IMG/VR virus record: IMGVR_UViG_3300044718_000029
Location: 1 to 35,292 of that record
From: a virus
Strand: one strand, 5' to 3'
DNA: 35,292 nt
Both the position numbers and the translations under genes were made by a program. This document shows, in pieces, positions 13,517-21,860 of this stretch. The notes beneath the pieces were generated by a model. The model was not told where the DNA came from. It saw nothing but the letters and a program-made list of their open reading frames with translations, and did no database searches. How positions within the stretch are numbered: the first letter of the stretch is position 1; every line of letters begins with the position of its first letter.

Positions 13517-14188
13517 ATGGCGGGCTTCAATCCTGGTCAGTCCAGAGGTCCCGGGGGTCAATGGAACGGTAATAATACCGTGGCCAAGGGAGTGGCTGGG
13601 ACCCTTGTGGCATTGACGCTCGCTGGTGGCGACGCGGGCGCCGCTACCTCGGCGGGCGCATCACTTGAGTCCGGCATTCCCAGGGCCTCCAGAGGCCAGG
13701 CTCAAGCACGCACCAGCATCACCGACATCACCAGGGATACCATCCGCGTGACTGGCCGCCTGGAAAAAATGGGCCGATATCGCGCTACGTATGAGACGTC
13801 GGTCGACGACAGCCAATGCGCCTCTCATTCCTACGGTGCAATCCACCAGTTCTTCACCACACACCAGTGTCGCTCTCTCACCCGCGGGTTTGTCGAACTC
13901 CGGGATAAGAAGTACGTGATCCTGATCGTGATCGCAACGGTCGACATGCCCGATTACGCCACCGCGACGGAACTCCACACGCTGCTCTTTGACACAGAGA
14001 ATGGGGGCATCACCCAGCTATCCCAGGAACGGGGACGATACCGCTGGGTTACCTTCACCCACGCACCTAGATGGTGGAGCCGGGAAGAGACCACCCTGAC
14101 CATCGTCCAGGGGCAACCGGTCGGTAGCACACCCGGTGCTGCCGTCATCGAAGCCCTCATCACCTACTACGTGGCCAGCTTGGGCTAG
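13517..14188 (+). CDS. Predicted membrane-anchored or secreted protein (cargo)
   Basis: About 223 residues from ATG 13517, which has AGGGAGGA upstream; the in-frame ATG 13439 lacks one. After GFNPGQSRGPGGQWNGN comes a hydrophobic segment (VAGTLVALTLAGGDAGAA, about residues 25-45), a possible signal or anchor. The mature part has a Cys pair in DDSQCASHSYGAIHQFFTTHQCRSLTRGFVELRDKKYVILIVIATVDMPDY, a block I associate with uncharacterised actinobacterial surface proteins. It sits alone between the regulator and terminase, as morons and lysogenic-conversion genes often do. Its function is unknown. Confidence 0.65.
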   Translation: MAGFNPGQSRGPGGQWNGNNTVAKGVAGTLVALTLAGGDAGAATSAGASLESGIPRASRGQAQARTSITDITRDTIRVTGRLEKMGRYRATYETSVDDSQCASHSYGAIHQFFTTHQCRSLTRGFVELRDKKYVILIVIATVDMPDYATATELHTLLFDTENGGITQLSQERGRYRWVTFTHAPRWWSREETTLTIVQGQPVGSTPGAAVIEALITYYVASLG

Positions 14189-14304
14189 TCGGAACGCTGA
14201 GCGAGGTGACCGCGCGTCGATCTACACCCTCCGTATAGGGAACGCGACGTAGCGTATGTTTCCAACAACCGGTGAAAACCCGGCATGCACCCGGTGAGGT
14301 GACA

Positions 14305-14772
14305 ATGCCCCCCAGACGTCGCGGCGGTGAAGCGAAGCGGGTCAAGTCCGAAGCGCAGATCGCCGAGGAACAGGTCCGCTGCTACGAGCTCAAACTCTCC
14401 GGGCTGAGCTACCTACGGATCTCCGGGGAGACCGGACTGTCCGTCGGGACGGTGCACAACCGGATACAGGCCCGCAGCGCGCAGCGCGTCGACCCCCTCG
14501 CCGAGGAACACCGCGCGATCGAGCTCGACCGGCTCGACCGGTGGTTAGAGAAGCTCGACGCGCAGATCCAAGCCGGTGAAGCCGTCGCCCGAAACGTCGA
14601 GGTCGCCGTCAAGGTCTCCGAGCGTCGCTCGAAGCTCCTCGGCATGGACTCTGCAGACAAGCTCGAAGTGACCACCACCGAAGTCACTCAAGCCGATTTG
14701 GAGCTCGCCGAGCTCCTACGGGAAGCGAAAGCCCGCAACGCGGCGCAAGAGTCAGCACTCGGCAGCGGATAG
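14305..14772 (+). CDS. Terminase small subunit
   Basis: 155 residues from ATG 14305 behind GAGGTGA. A helix-turn-helix (YELKLSGLSYLRISGETGLSVGTVHNRIQ) is followed by a long charged helical oligomerisation region (DRLDRWLEKLDAQIQAGEAVARNVEVAVKVSERRSKLLGM), as expected for a DNA-recognising small terminase. It is immediately upstream of the large subunit. The 116 bp before it contain ACGC-gacgta-GCGT and are a plausible place for the packaging site (cos or pac), but nothing in the sequence proves that. Confidence 0.85.
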   Translation: MPPRRRGGEAKRVKSEAQIAEEQVRCYELKLSGLSYLRISGETGLSVGTVHNRIQARSAQRVDPLAEEHRAIELDRLDRWLEKLDAQIQAGEAVARNVEVAVKVSERRSKLLGMDSADKLEVTTTEVTQADLELAELLREAKARNAAQESALGSG

Positions 14773-14778
14773 CCCCGC

Positions 14779-16329
14779 GTGACCACGGCCGTTGCCCTCG
14801 ACCACATCGCACCCGCCCCGCCAGTAGAGCCCGGGTTCGACTGGCTCACCTACCTGTGCAGCTTCGACGAGCGGCTCCTCACCAGTCCCGAAGGTCGGCG
14901 CACCCTCACTCGGCATGACCCGCTGCTCTGGGCGTTGTTGTACTTCCGGCACCACCTCCGGTCATCCGAGACCGGGGACCGGATCAGTTTTTCCCAGTTC
15001 CACCTTGACCTATGCGAACGGGCGAAGCGATGGGCGAGGAAAGACCTCGCACCGGGGGAGATCCGGGAAGCGTGGGTCGCGCCCCGCGGGTCAGGTAAGA
15101 GCTCCTGGCTCTTCCTCATCCTGCCGCTCTGGGCCCTCGCCCACGGCCACCGCTCCTACGTCATGGCCTTCACCGACTCCGGTGGGCAGGGGGAGCAGCA
15201 CCTCACGAGCGTCAAGGGGGAGCTCGACGGCAACACCCTCCTCCGCCGCGACTTCCCCAACTTGTGCCGCGCGGCCGCCCGCCAGCGCGGCACCGCAGTC
15301 GCCGACAACCGCTCCCTATTCATCGCCCGATCCGGCGCGGTGTTCTCCGCGAAGGGCATCGACTCGTCATCGCTCGGAGCGAAGGTCGGCAACAAACGCC
15401 CCGACTTGCTCCTCTTCGACGACGTCGAGCCCGACGCCTCGAACTACTCCGCGTACCAGAAAGAGAAGCGGCTCGCGACGATCCTTAACGCCGTCTTCCC
15501 CATGAACGACCGGGCAGTCGTGCAGATCGTCGGCACGACCACGATGACCGGCAGCATCATCCACGACCTCGTAAAGACTGTGACCCTGCCCGGTGAGCCG
15601 CCGGCGGAGTGGATCCTCGACGAGCGCGTCGTGACCTACCTCTACCCGGCGATTCAGGTACTCGACGACGGCAGCGAGCGGTCGATGTGGCCTCAGCGGT
15701 GGCCTCTAGCGTTCCTCCTGTCGATCCGGCACACCCGCGCGTACCGCCTGAACTACGCGAACGACCCCATGGCCGCCGACGGCGACTATTGGGGCCCCGA
15801 AGACTTCGCCTACCGCACACCCGTCCCGCTCACCCACCAGATGTTGAGCATCGACCCCGCGGTGACGAGCAAAAAGAAGAGCGACTACACCGCCCTCGCA
15901 GTGATCGGCTACAGCAAACCCCGCCGGGAATGCGTGGTCCGCTACGGCCGCGCGTTCCGCATCTCACCCGGCGAGGAGCTCCGGCTGCTCGTTCTCCGCA
16001 CCCTCGAAGCGTTCCCCGATGTCTCCGGTGTGGTCGTCGAAACCAATCAGGGGGGCGACGCCTGGCGCGCGATCCTCCATGGCCTCCCGGTGCCGATTAA
16101 GACGGTTCACCAGAGCGAACCGAAGGAAGTCCGGGCCGCTCGGCTGCTCAACCACTACCAGCGTCGGCGCGTCGTCCACGAACAACGCCTACACGCGGTC
16201 GAAGAGCAGATGATCGGATTCCCGAAAGCACCAAACGACGACCTCGTCGACGCCGTCGGCACCGGCGTGACCGTGTTCCTCGGCAGGAAACGCACCGCCG
16301 GGATCACCACTAGCAGCTACGTCGCATAG
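14779..16329 (+). CDS. Terminase large subunit
   Basis: 516 residues. The packaging ATPase has Walker A APRGSGKSS (101-109), Walker B LLLFDDVE (210-217) and a coupling motif VGTTTM (251-256). The RNase H-like nuclease begins at SIDPAVTSKKKSDYTALAVIG (metal-binding D359) and ends with APNDDLVDAVGTG near residue 490. The motor pumps DNA into the prohead and cuts it. All catalytic motifs are intact. The GTG start follows the small-subunit stop by six bases. Confidence 0.95.
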   Translation: MTTAVALDHIAPAPPVEPGFDWLTYLCSFDERLLTSPEGRRTLTRHDPLLWALLYFRHHLRSSETGDRISFSQFHLDLCERAKRWARKDLAPGEIREAWVAPRGSGKSSWLFLILPLWALAHGHRSYVMAFTDSGGQGEQHLTSVKGELDGNTLLRRDFPNLCRAAARQRGTAVADNRSLFIARSGAVFSAKGIDSSSLGAKVGNKRPDLLLFDDVEPDASNYSAYQKEKRLATILNAVFPMNDRAVVQIVGTTTMTGSIIHDLVKTVTLPGEPPAEWILDERVVTYLYPAIQVLDDGSERSMWPQRWPLAFLLSIRHTRAYRLNYANDPMAADGDYWGPEDFAYRTPVPLTHQMLSIDPAVTSKKKSDYTALAVIGYSKPRRECVVRYGRAFRISPGEELRLLVLRTLEAFPDVSGVVVETNQGGDAWRAILHGLPVPIKTVHQSEPKEVRAARLLNHYQRRRVVHEQRLHAVEEQMIGFPKAPNDDLVDAVGTGVTVFLGRKRTAGITTSSYVA

Positions 16330-16338
16330 GAGAACGTG

Positions 16339-17781
16339 ATGACGATCGCCGTGGACGGCCCCCTCGCCGTAGCTGGTGCTGAGATCGCCGAAGACCGGGT
16401 CGGGGACCTCATGGCCGGCCTCGACGAGCTCGACGACGCCACCCCCGGATACGTGCGGGCCGCGGCCTACTACGCCGGCGACGTCCCCGAGTTCTTCGCG
16501 TCCGCGCGTCTCCGCCGGGCCATGGCCGCTACCGGCGCGGCGTTCCATTTCAACTTCGCGAAGATCCCCGTCGACGCCGTCGTCGAACGGCTCCGCCTCG
16601 CCGCGGTCACCTGCACCGACGCGACCGCCGATAAGGCACTGCGGGACATCTGGCTCCGAAACAAGATCGCTCTACAGTCCCGGCAGGTCATACGCCGGGC
16701 CTGCGAGTTCGGCGACGCTTACGTGATCGTCTGGCCAAACCCCGACGACGACGGTATCGACATCCTCTACAACTCCCCGCGCTGCATGCGGGTGATCTAC
16801 GACGAGGAAAACCCGCTCCGAAAGTCCTACGCGGTCAAACGGTGGACCGACGGAGACCGGATCCGCGTCGATCTGTATTACCCGGACCGGATCGAGAAGT
16901 GGGTCACGAAGCCCAAAGCGAAGGGCGACAAACCCGGCGATTGGATCGAGCACGTCGACGAGCTCGGCGACTCCTGGCCGTACGACAACCCGTTCGGCGA
17001 GATCCCCGTCTTTCACTTCCGCACCGACCAGCCCTACGGCGTCCCCGAACATCACGGGTTCTACGGCCCGCAGGACGCGATCCACAAACTGATCCTGTCC
17101 CACATGGCCGGAGTCGACTACCAGGCGTTCCCGCAGCGGTACGCCCTGCTCCACCCCGACACCGACAGTTCCGAAGCCGCCGCGGAAGACGAGGATCTGT
17201 TCGCCTTCGCCGATGAGGGCACCGGCGCGACCGTTCCGCCAGCCGGTGAGGCCCGCTCGCAGTACACCGCTGACCCCGGGTCGCTTTGGACCATGAGGGG
17301 CACAGCAAGCGTCGGCCAGTTCCAAACCGCTGATCATGCGAACTTCACGGAGCCGATGCTCACCTACCTCCGCATGGGCTCCGAGGTCACGAACACGCCC
17401 CTGCACCGGGTCGACCCCACCGGGGACCACCCGTCCGGCGAGTCCCTCCGCACCGCGGAGGCACCGTTCGTCCACAAGGTCGAAGACCGGCAGCTCTCAT
17501 TCGGCGATACATGGCGGGAGCTGTTCGGGTGCGCGCTGCGGATGGCCGGCTACGGCTCCGCCGAGGTCACCGTCCGGTGGACACCAGCGCAGACCGTGAA
17601 CGACCTCGAAGGCTGGCAGACCGTGGCCTCGAAGCTCGACGCCGGTGTCCCACCCGCGCAGGCGTTCCTCGAAGCCGGCTACTCCGACGAGCAGGTCGAC
17701 GCATGGTTCGGGGCAGACGGTTGGAAACCCCGGCCCCGACTGGCGCCTGCACCGCCACCCCCGCCCGGTAACGCACCGTAG
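16339..17781 (+). CDS. Portal protein
   Basis: 480 residues from ATG 16339 after AGGAGA (GTG 16336 is also in frame). It resembles SPP1 gp6-type portals: an N-terminal helical region, the DAVVERLRLAAV segment, a central beta-rich wing (FGDAYVIVWPN...RCMRVIYDEENP...AVKRWTDGDRIRVDLYYPDRIEKW), then GEIPVFHFRTDQPYG and a late stem/crown with PLHRVDPTGDHPSGESLRTAEAPFVHKVEDRQ. The dodecameric portal would sit at one capsid vertex as the DNA gate. It ends in a Pro-rich tail. No MuF-type head morphogenesis gene follows. Confidence 0.92.
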   Translation: MTIAVDGPLAVAGAEIAEDRVGDLMAGLDELDDATPGYVRAAAYYAGDVPEFFASARLRRAMAATGAAFHFNFAKIPVDAVVERLRLAAVTCTDATADKALRDIWLRNKIALQSRQVIRRACEFGDAYVIVWPNPDDDGIDILYNSPRCMRVIYDEENPLRKSYAVKRWTDGDRIRVDLYYPDRIEKWVTKPKAKGDKPGDWIEHVDELGDSWPYDNPFGEIPVFHFRTDQPYGVPEHHGFYGPQDAIHKLILSHMAGVDYQAFPQRYALLHPDTDSSEAAAEDEDLFAFADEGTGATVPPAGEARSQYTADPGSLWTMRGTASVGQFQTADHANFTEPMLTYLRMGSEVTNTPLHRVDPTGDHPSGESLRTAEAPFVHKVEDRQLSFGDTWRELFGCALRMAGYGSAEVTVRWTPAQTVNDLEGWQTVASKLDAGVPPAQAFLEAGYSDEQVDAWFGADGWKPRPRLAPAPPPPPGNAP

Positions 17782-17810
17782 CCTCACATCACGGAAGGAA
17801 TGGAGAGCAC

Positions 17811-18377
17811 ATGGCCGCCGACACCGACACCGACGACGACACGATCGACACCGGAGGCGACGACACCGGAGCCGACAACAGCACCGACTCCGCCAGCGGC
17901 ACCGACTGGAAACCACCGTCGAAAGACGAATGGGACCGGCAACAGCGGGCCCTGACGAAGGCCAACGCCGAAGCAAAGACCCGGCGCGAGGCCCTCCAAG
18001 CCCTGCAACGCAAGACGGAAGACGAGACGGGCAAAGCCGCCCGGGAGCAAGCCGAGGCAGCCGAGAAGCGATACAAGCCCGTAGCCGTCCGCTCGGCCGC
18101 TAAGGCAGCGTTCCTCGAAGCCGGCCTGCAGGGTGGGACACCGGAGCGCATCGCGAAGCTCGTCCGCATGCTCGACCTCGACGCTATCGACGTCGACGCG
18201 GACGGTGACGTCACTGGCCTCGACGCGCAAGTCGCCGCGGTGAAAGCCGAAATCCCGGAGCTGTTCACCGTTCAGGATAAGAAACCGCCGAAGGTGACCG
18301 TCGGCGATAAGTCGGGCACGAACGGGAAACCGAAGCGGTCGAGCGATCTGCTCGCCGCACGAGTTCTAGGAGGGTGA
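17811..18377 (+). CDS. Capsid scaffolding protein
   Basis: 188 residues after GGAGAG. It has a strongly acidic Asp/Thr-rich N terminus, a long charged helix (about 40-90: KDEWDRQQRALTKANAEAKTRREALQALQRKTEDETGKAAREQ) and a basic C terminus with GKPKRSSDLLAARVLGG. This composition and its place between portal and capsid are typical of phage scaffolds, whose C terminus binds the capsid protein. Sequence alone gives no catalytic site; a protease fusion is not apparent. Confidence 0.8.
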   Translation: MAADTDTDDDTIDTGGDDTGADNSTDSASGTDWKPPSKDEWDRQQRALTKANAEAKTRREALQALQRKTEDETGKAAREQAEAAEKRYKPVAVRSAAKAAFLEAGLQGGTPERIAKLVRMLDLDAIDVDADGDVTGLDAQVAAVKAEIPELFTVQDKKPPKVTVGDKSGTNGKPKRSSDLLAARVLGG

Positions 18378-18379
18378 CT

Positions 18380-18820
18380 ATGGCCATTACCGGACGGAAT
18401 TGGTACGAGGTATTCCTCCTCGTGCTCACTGCGCTATGGGCCATCGCGGGGTGGGTGACCGGCTCCGAGGGGCAGGAGATCGCCCTCACGTTCCCCGCGT
18501 GGGCCCGAGACCTCTGGTACGGCGGGCTCCTCGTCTGCTCCCTCGTCGCACTGGCTGGGATCGTCGCCGGCACGGTGACCGGGCTCCTCATCGAACGGGC
18601 CGCCCTGTTCTTCCTCGCCGGGCTGTGCGGTGGCTACGGGCTCGTGTTCTTCGCGAAGGCCGGAGTCGCTGACCCGGTGCATGCCGCTTATGTCGTGGTC
18701 CTCGTGCTGGCCTACGCCGGCGTGAACCTGACCCGCGCGCTCCAAGTCCGTCGGGACCTCGACCTCCTACGCCGTGGGCTGTGCCACCTGGCAGGCCCGG
18801 AGGGAGCCCCCGCGTGTTAG
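18380..18820 (+). CDS. Four-helix membrane protein in the head gene cluster
   Basis: 146 residues from ATG 18380, seven bases after AGGAGG. Four hydrophobic segments are visible (about 8-26, 46-70, 72-92 and 98-118), ending with a charged C-terminal tail RALQVRRDLDLLRRGL. It is not a familiar virion protein. Small polytopic proteins with charged tails can be holins, but the location between scaffold and capsid is unusual for lysis genes. It overlaps the next gene, which also has a membrane segment, so the pair may act together. Confidence 0.65.
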   Translation: MAITGRNWYEVFLLVLTALWAIAGWVTGSEGQEIALTFPAWARDLWYGGLLVCSLVALAGIVAGTVTGLLIERAALFFLAGLCGGYGLVFFAKAGVADPVHAAYVVVLVLAYAGVNLTRALQVRRDLDLLRRGLCHLAGPEGAPAC

Positions 18821-19122
18821 TGACACTCCTGCAGGCCCTAGCTGGCCTCGTCGCGCTCGTCGGCGGGGCAGCCGGGCTGACAGCGTTCGCGAAGGTCGGC
18901 CCCGAACGCCGGAAGATCACAGCGGAGGCGTACCGGGCCGGGGTCGACTCCGCGCAAGTGCTGGCCACGACCTCGGTTTCCCTGCTCGACCCGTACCTCG
19001 ATCAGATCAAGTTCCTCCGCTCGGAGCTCGCCGGCGCCCGCAGGGAGATCACCTCACTGCGGACGCAACTGACGACCGTAGAAGCGCAGGTTGCTCGGCT
19101 GACCACCGGCCTAGCAACGTAA
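18814..19122 (+). CDS. Small protein with N-terminal membrane segment and coiled coil
   Basis: 102 residues from GTG 18814, eight bases after GGAGGGAG. A hydrophobic N terminus (LVTLLQALAGLVALVGGAAGLTAF) is followed by a long helix, with heptads clearest in DQIKFLRSELAGARREITSLRTQLTTVEAQVARL. The gene overlaps the previous one by seven bases. An anchor plus a coiled coil resembles i-spanins or holin-associated proteins, but such genes also occur without known role near actinophage capsid genes. Which side of the membrane the coiled coil faces is not clear. Confidence 0.65.
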   Translation: MLVTLLQALAGLVALVGGAAGLTAFAKVGPERRKITAEAYRAGVDSAQVLATTSVSLLDPYLDQIKFLRSELAGARREITSLRTQLTTVEAQVARLTTGLAT

Positions 19123-19153
19123 TCACGTAATTGGATCTATGCTCCGCGGCGTG

Positions 19154-19171
19154 GGCGTCAAGTGTGACGCC
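19154..19171 (+). promoter_or_regulatory. Hairpin in the capsid gene leader
   Basis: GGCGTCA-agtg-TGACGCC is a perfect 7-bp stem with a tetraloop about 100 bases before the major capsid gene. A second, weaker stem (GCAGC...GCTGC) follows. The 147-bp gap 19123-19269 has no gene. The hairpin may terminate the upstream messages, stabilise the capsid mRNA 5' end, or both. The highest-expressed virion gene commonly has such a leader. Confidence 0.5.
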
Positions 19172-19269
19172 ACAGGTGAGGCAGCCGGAGTGCTGCGGCA
19201 GCCATAGGCGACCCGGATGGGCGCGGAGGCATCCCCCATCCATTCACCGGTCCCGAAGGGCTGTAGGTC

Positions 19270-20214
19270 ATGGCTCGTAACACGATGGAAGCGTGGATTC
19301 CCGAGGAGTACGACTCGGCGGTTATCCAGCGCGTCACCCAGGTCTCCGCCGTCGAGGCGTTCGGCCAGCCGGTCCCGATGGGAACGCAGACAAAGTCGGT
19401 CCCCCGGTCTGCTGGTGTGGGTGTTGGCATGGTCAGCAAGGGCAGCGCCTACTCCGAGGACGTCAGCTCAAACGACGAGGTCGTCCTGCGTGTCCAGAAG
19501 TTCGGTAAGGCCATCCGCATCGCCGAGGAAGACATCGACGATTCCCTCGCCGACGTGATCAACACGAAGCAGTCCGACTGGGCTACCGCGTACGCGAAGA
19601 CCTTCGACAACGCCTGCCTCGCAGTGACCGCGGCGAAGGCCACCTCCGGGTGTGCCTTCGACTCCCTGTACTACCTGCTCACGCAGACCGACTCGGCGAC
19701 CAGCTACACCGCGAACGCCAACATCACCCAGACCGCGACCGGCGCGCCGGCGATCACCTACGCGAACCTGTCCGTCGCGGCCGGGATCTACGAAGAGGGC
19801 GACTACTTCGACGAGTCCATGTCGCTGGTCATTGCCCACCCGGCCTACAAGAGGCTCCTCCGGGGTGTGCTGGACACCCAGAACCGCCCGATCTTCCAAG
19901 AGGGCAGCACCGGTGTCCCCGGTGGTGGTCAGGGCCGCACCGCCGACACGATCTTCGGCTACCCGGCGAAGTGGTCGATCGGTGCGAAGACCGCACCGGC
20001 CCCGACGTCGAGCCCGACCGGTAACCCGCTGCTGATCTTCTGCAACCCGATGTACCTCCTACGCGGCATCCGCTCCGGCCCCGAGTCGGTGTTCATCGAC
20101 GGCCGCAACGGGCTCGCCGCGCTGACCGACGAGTCGATCCTCAAGATGCGGGCACGCCGGGCGTTCGCCCCCGGGGTCGAGCAGGCGTTCTCGATCCTTG
20201 AGCAGAGGGCCTGA
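19270..20214 (+). CDS. Major capsid protein (HK97 fold)
   Basis: 314 residues. The order is that of HK97-fold capsids without a cleaved delta domain: an N-arm (ARNTMEAWIPEEYDSAVIQRV), an E-loop region (PVPMGTQTKSVPRSAGVGVGMVSKGSAYSEDVSSNDEVVLRVQKFGKAIRIAEEDIDDS), a spine helix (VINTKQSDWATAYAKTFDNACLA), and P- and A-domains ending FIDGRNGLAALTDESILKMRARRAFAPGVEQAFSILE. It builds the icosahedral shell. Scaffold is separate and upstream, and no protease gene is visible. Confidence 0.93.
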   Translation: MARNTMEAWIPEEYDSAVIQRVTQVSAVEAFGQPVPMGTQTKSVPRSAGVGVGMVSKGSAYSEDVSSNDEVVLRVQKFGKAIRIAEEDIDDSLADVINTKQSDWATAYAKTFDNACLAVTAAKATSGCAFDSLYYLLTQTDSATSYTANANITQTATGAPAITYANLSVAAGIYEEGDYFDESMSLVIAHPAYKRLLRGVLDTQNRPIFQEGSTGVPGGGQGRTADTIFGYPAKWSIGAKTAPAPTSSPTGNPLLIFCNPMYLLRGIRSGPESVFIDGRNGLAALTDESILKMRARRAFAPGVEQAFSILEQRA

Positions 20215-20219
20215 CGGCG

Positions 20220-20675
20220 ATGGCAGACACCAGACCGTCACCGCATAAGCGGGCAGAGACCCGCCCGGAGGTCGACGAGGAGACCGAGACCAGCCCCCGC
20301 GAAGAGCAGCACCCCGCGCTCGCCGGCGACGTCGCTGTCGAGGTCGAGGAGCGGTCAGCGGACGGCTCGAAGGGCCGCGGCTACCGGAAGACGTTCGTCG
20401 TCGCCGGCCCCGACGAGATCCCTCACGACCACCCCTGCCACGAGGACAACCGGGTCCGCACCTTAGAGGAGGCCGTGCAGCGCGGTCTCCACCCGAAGGG
20501 CGAGGCCCGCCTCGTGAGCCGGGAAGTCGTCGAGCGACCACGCCGGGGCATGGTCTCCACCGCGTGCACCTACGAGGTCGACGTGCTCCCCGCAGTGATC
20601 GACACAGAGGCGCACACCACCGTTACCCCCTCGTCCGCGGTCACTGAGAAGACCCGCGAGCTCGTCGAGGGCTGA
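20220..20675 (+). CDS. Hypothetical protein after the capsid gene
   Basis: 151 residues with a highly charged, probably disordered N terminus (about 1-55, Glu/Arg-rich). A short folded part follows, YRKTFVVAGPDEIPHDHPCHEDNRVRTLEEAVQRGLHPKGEARLVSREVVERP, then TACTYEVDVLPAVID. No family is recognised. The place directly after the capsid gene is where decoration or head-completion proteins usually lie. It begins five bases after the capsid stop and is followed by a strong hairpin. Confidence 0.7.
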   Translation: MADTRPSPHKRAETRPEVDEETETSPREEQHPALAGDVAVEVEERSADGSKGRGYRKTFVVAGPDEIPHDHPCHEDNRVRTLEEAVQRGLHPKGEARLVSREVVERPRRGMVSTACTYEVDVLPAVIDTEAHTTVTPSSAVTEKTRELVEG

Positions 20676-20685
20676 GTCATGGGTC

Positions 20686-20720
20686 GGGGTGCCCTACCAA
20701 TACGGCGGCCGGGGCACCCC
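20686..20720 (+). terminator. Hairpin separating head and connector genes
   Basis: GGGGTGCCC (20686-20694) pairs perfectly with GGGCACCCC (20712-20720), a 9-bp G+C stem with a 17-nt loop, eleven bases after the preceding stop. No T-run. It is likely a partial terminator that lowers expression of downstream genes relative to capsid. Confidence 0.55.
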
Positions 20721-20749
20721 ACCCGCCCAGATAGCGAAGGGAGACACCG

Positions 20750-21193
20750 GTGACACAAACAACGTGGGCCACCACCGCTGACGTGCTCTCCCTGGCCGGG
20801 GCCACGGTCACCGACACCCAGCTCACCCAGGCCAACGGTGTCCTCGAACTACACGCCGGCCGCCTCTACGTCGACGCGATCGCCCGGACTGGCACGAGGG
20901 ACGCGGAGTGGCTCCGTCGAGCGTGCGCCTATCAAGCGGCGTGGATGCTCTCGCAACCCGATATGTACCAGCGGCTCGACATCACCTCGACCGGCAACGG
21001 CGCCGGCAGCGTCGCTCTGAAAGACCACGCACTCACCCTCGCTCCGCTAGCGAAGCGGGCCCTCGCCCGGGTGTCGTGGCTTCGCTCCCGCAGCCTGCAC
21101 GTCCGCTCCGCGTTCGAGGACGGCCTAGGGCCGCTCTCGCCGGACCCCCTGGCCGAAGTCAACGACGGCTACGAGGCGTGGGAGCCGATCTGA
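20750..21193 (+). CDS. Head-tail connector (adaptor) protein
   Basis: 147 residues from GTG 20750 after AAGGGAG. Helical: TTADVLSLAGATVTDTQLTQANGVLELHAGRLYVDAIARTG, then RRACAYQAAWMLSQPDMYQRLDI, a layout matching the gp15/gp6-type adaptors that dock below the portal. The position after capsid and before the stopper-like gene supports this. The stop overlaps the next start by one base. Confidence 0.78.
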   Translation: MTQTTWATTADVLSLAGATVTDTQLTQANGVLELHAGRLYVDAIARTGTRDAEWLRRACAYQAAWMLSQPDMYQRLDITSTGNGAGSVALKDHALTLAPLAKRALARVSWLRSRSLHVRSAFEDGLGPLSPDPLAEVNDGYEAWEPI

Positions 21194-21522
21194 TGTACGC
21201 CGTAGCGAACTGCCTCATCTCCGTGCTCCGGGGCACCAGCACCGACACGTGGGGCGATCAGGTCGACAACGGCACCGTCGCCGCGTCCGGGATCCCCGCC
21301 CGCATCCTCGTCCGCTCCCGGACCGTGTTCGACGAGGCCACCCAGGAGCCCCGCGTCGTGCAGATCGTCTCCGGTGCCGTCGCCTCAACCGCCGACGTCC
21401 GGGACGGCGACCAGATCCGCGACGACACCCACGCCGTCACCTACACCGTCCAGTCAGCGACACAACCGAACGGGGTCGGGCTCATCCCCGACCTTGAGCT
21501 CGACCTGCAGCGGGTCAAGTAG
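21193..21522 (+). CDS. Head closure (stopper-like) protein
   Basis: 109 residues from ATG 21193. A small beta-barrel pattern, IPARILVRSRTVFDEATQEPRVVQIVSGAVASTADVRDGDQIRDDTHAVTYTVQSA, fits gp16-type stopper proteins that close the DNA channel. Assignment rests on gene order and length. Downstream, 21518-21560 contains two short stem-loops (CCCGT-aa-ACGGG and GCGGT-agggca-ACCGC) that may tune expression. Confidence 0.72.
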   Translation: MYAVANCLISVLRGTSTDTWGDQVDNGTVAASGIPARILVRSRTVFDEATQEPRVVQIVSGAVASTADVRDGDQIRDDTHAVTYTVQSATQPNGVGLIPDLELDLQRVK

Positions 21523-21587
21523 CCCCGTAAACGGGCTGACCAGCGGTAGGGCAACCGCGCCGTAGAGGCGAGGAGAGGTGGTGCAGG

Positions 21588-21860
21588 GTGAAGGTCGACT
21601 TCGACCCCGGGTGGCGCCGCAACATCGCGCCCGAGCAGGCCGCCCTCCTCGACCACCTCGGCGGGGAGATTACCCAGGACGCCCAAGCCAACGCGCCCGT
21701 CCGCACCGGTGCGCTCCGCGACTCCCTGCATCACACCGTCGACGGGGACACCGTCCACGTCGGCTCCGACCTCGACTACGCCGGGTTCGTCGAGGAAGGC
21801 ACCCGCTACATGGGTGCCGAGCCTTACCTCCGGCCCGCGCTCTACCGGGAGCGCACCTGA
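21588..21860 (+). CDS. HK97 gp10-like neck/tail-completion protein
   Basis: 90 residues from GTG 21588 preceded by GAGGAGAGG. The motif ITQDAQANAPVRTGALRDSLHHTVDGDTVHVGSDLDYAGFVEEGTRYMGAEPYLRPAL is a good match to the HK97 gp10 family (APVxTGxLRxS ... YxxxxExGT). It joins the neck to the tail. The stop overlaps the next start (TGATG). Confidence 0.88.
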   Translation: MKVDFDPGWRRNIAPEQAALLDHLGGEITQDAQANAPVRTGALRDSLHHTVDGDTVHVGSDLDYAGFVEEGTRYMGAEPYLRPALYRERT

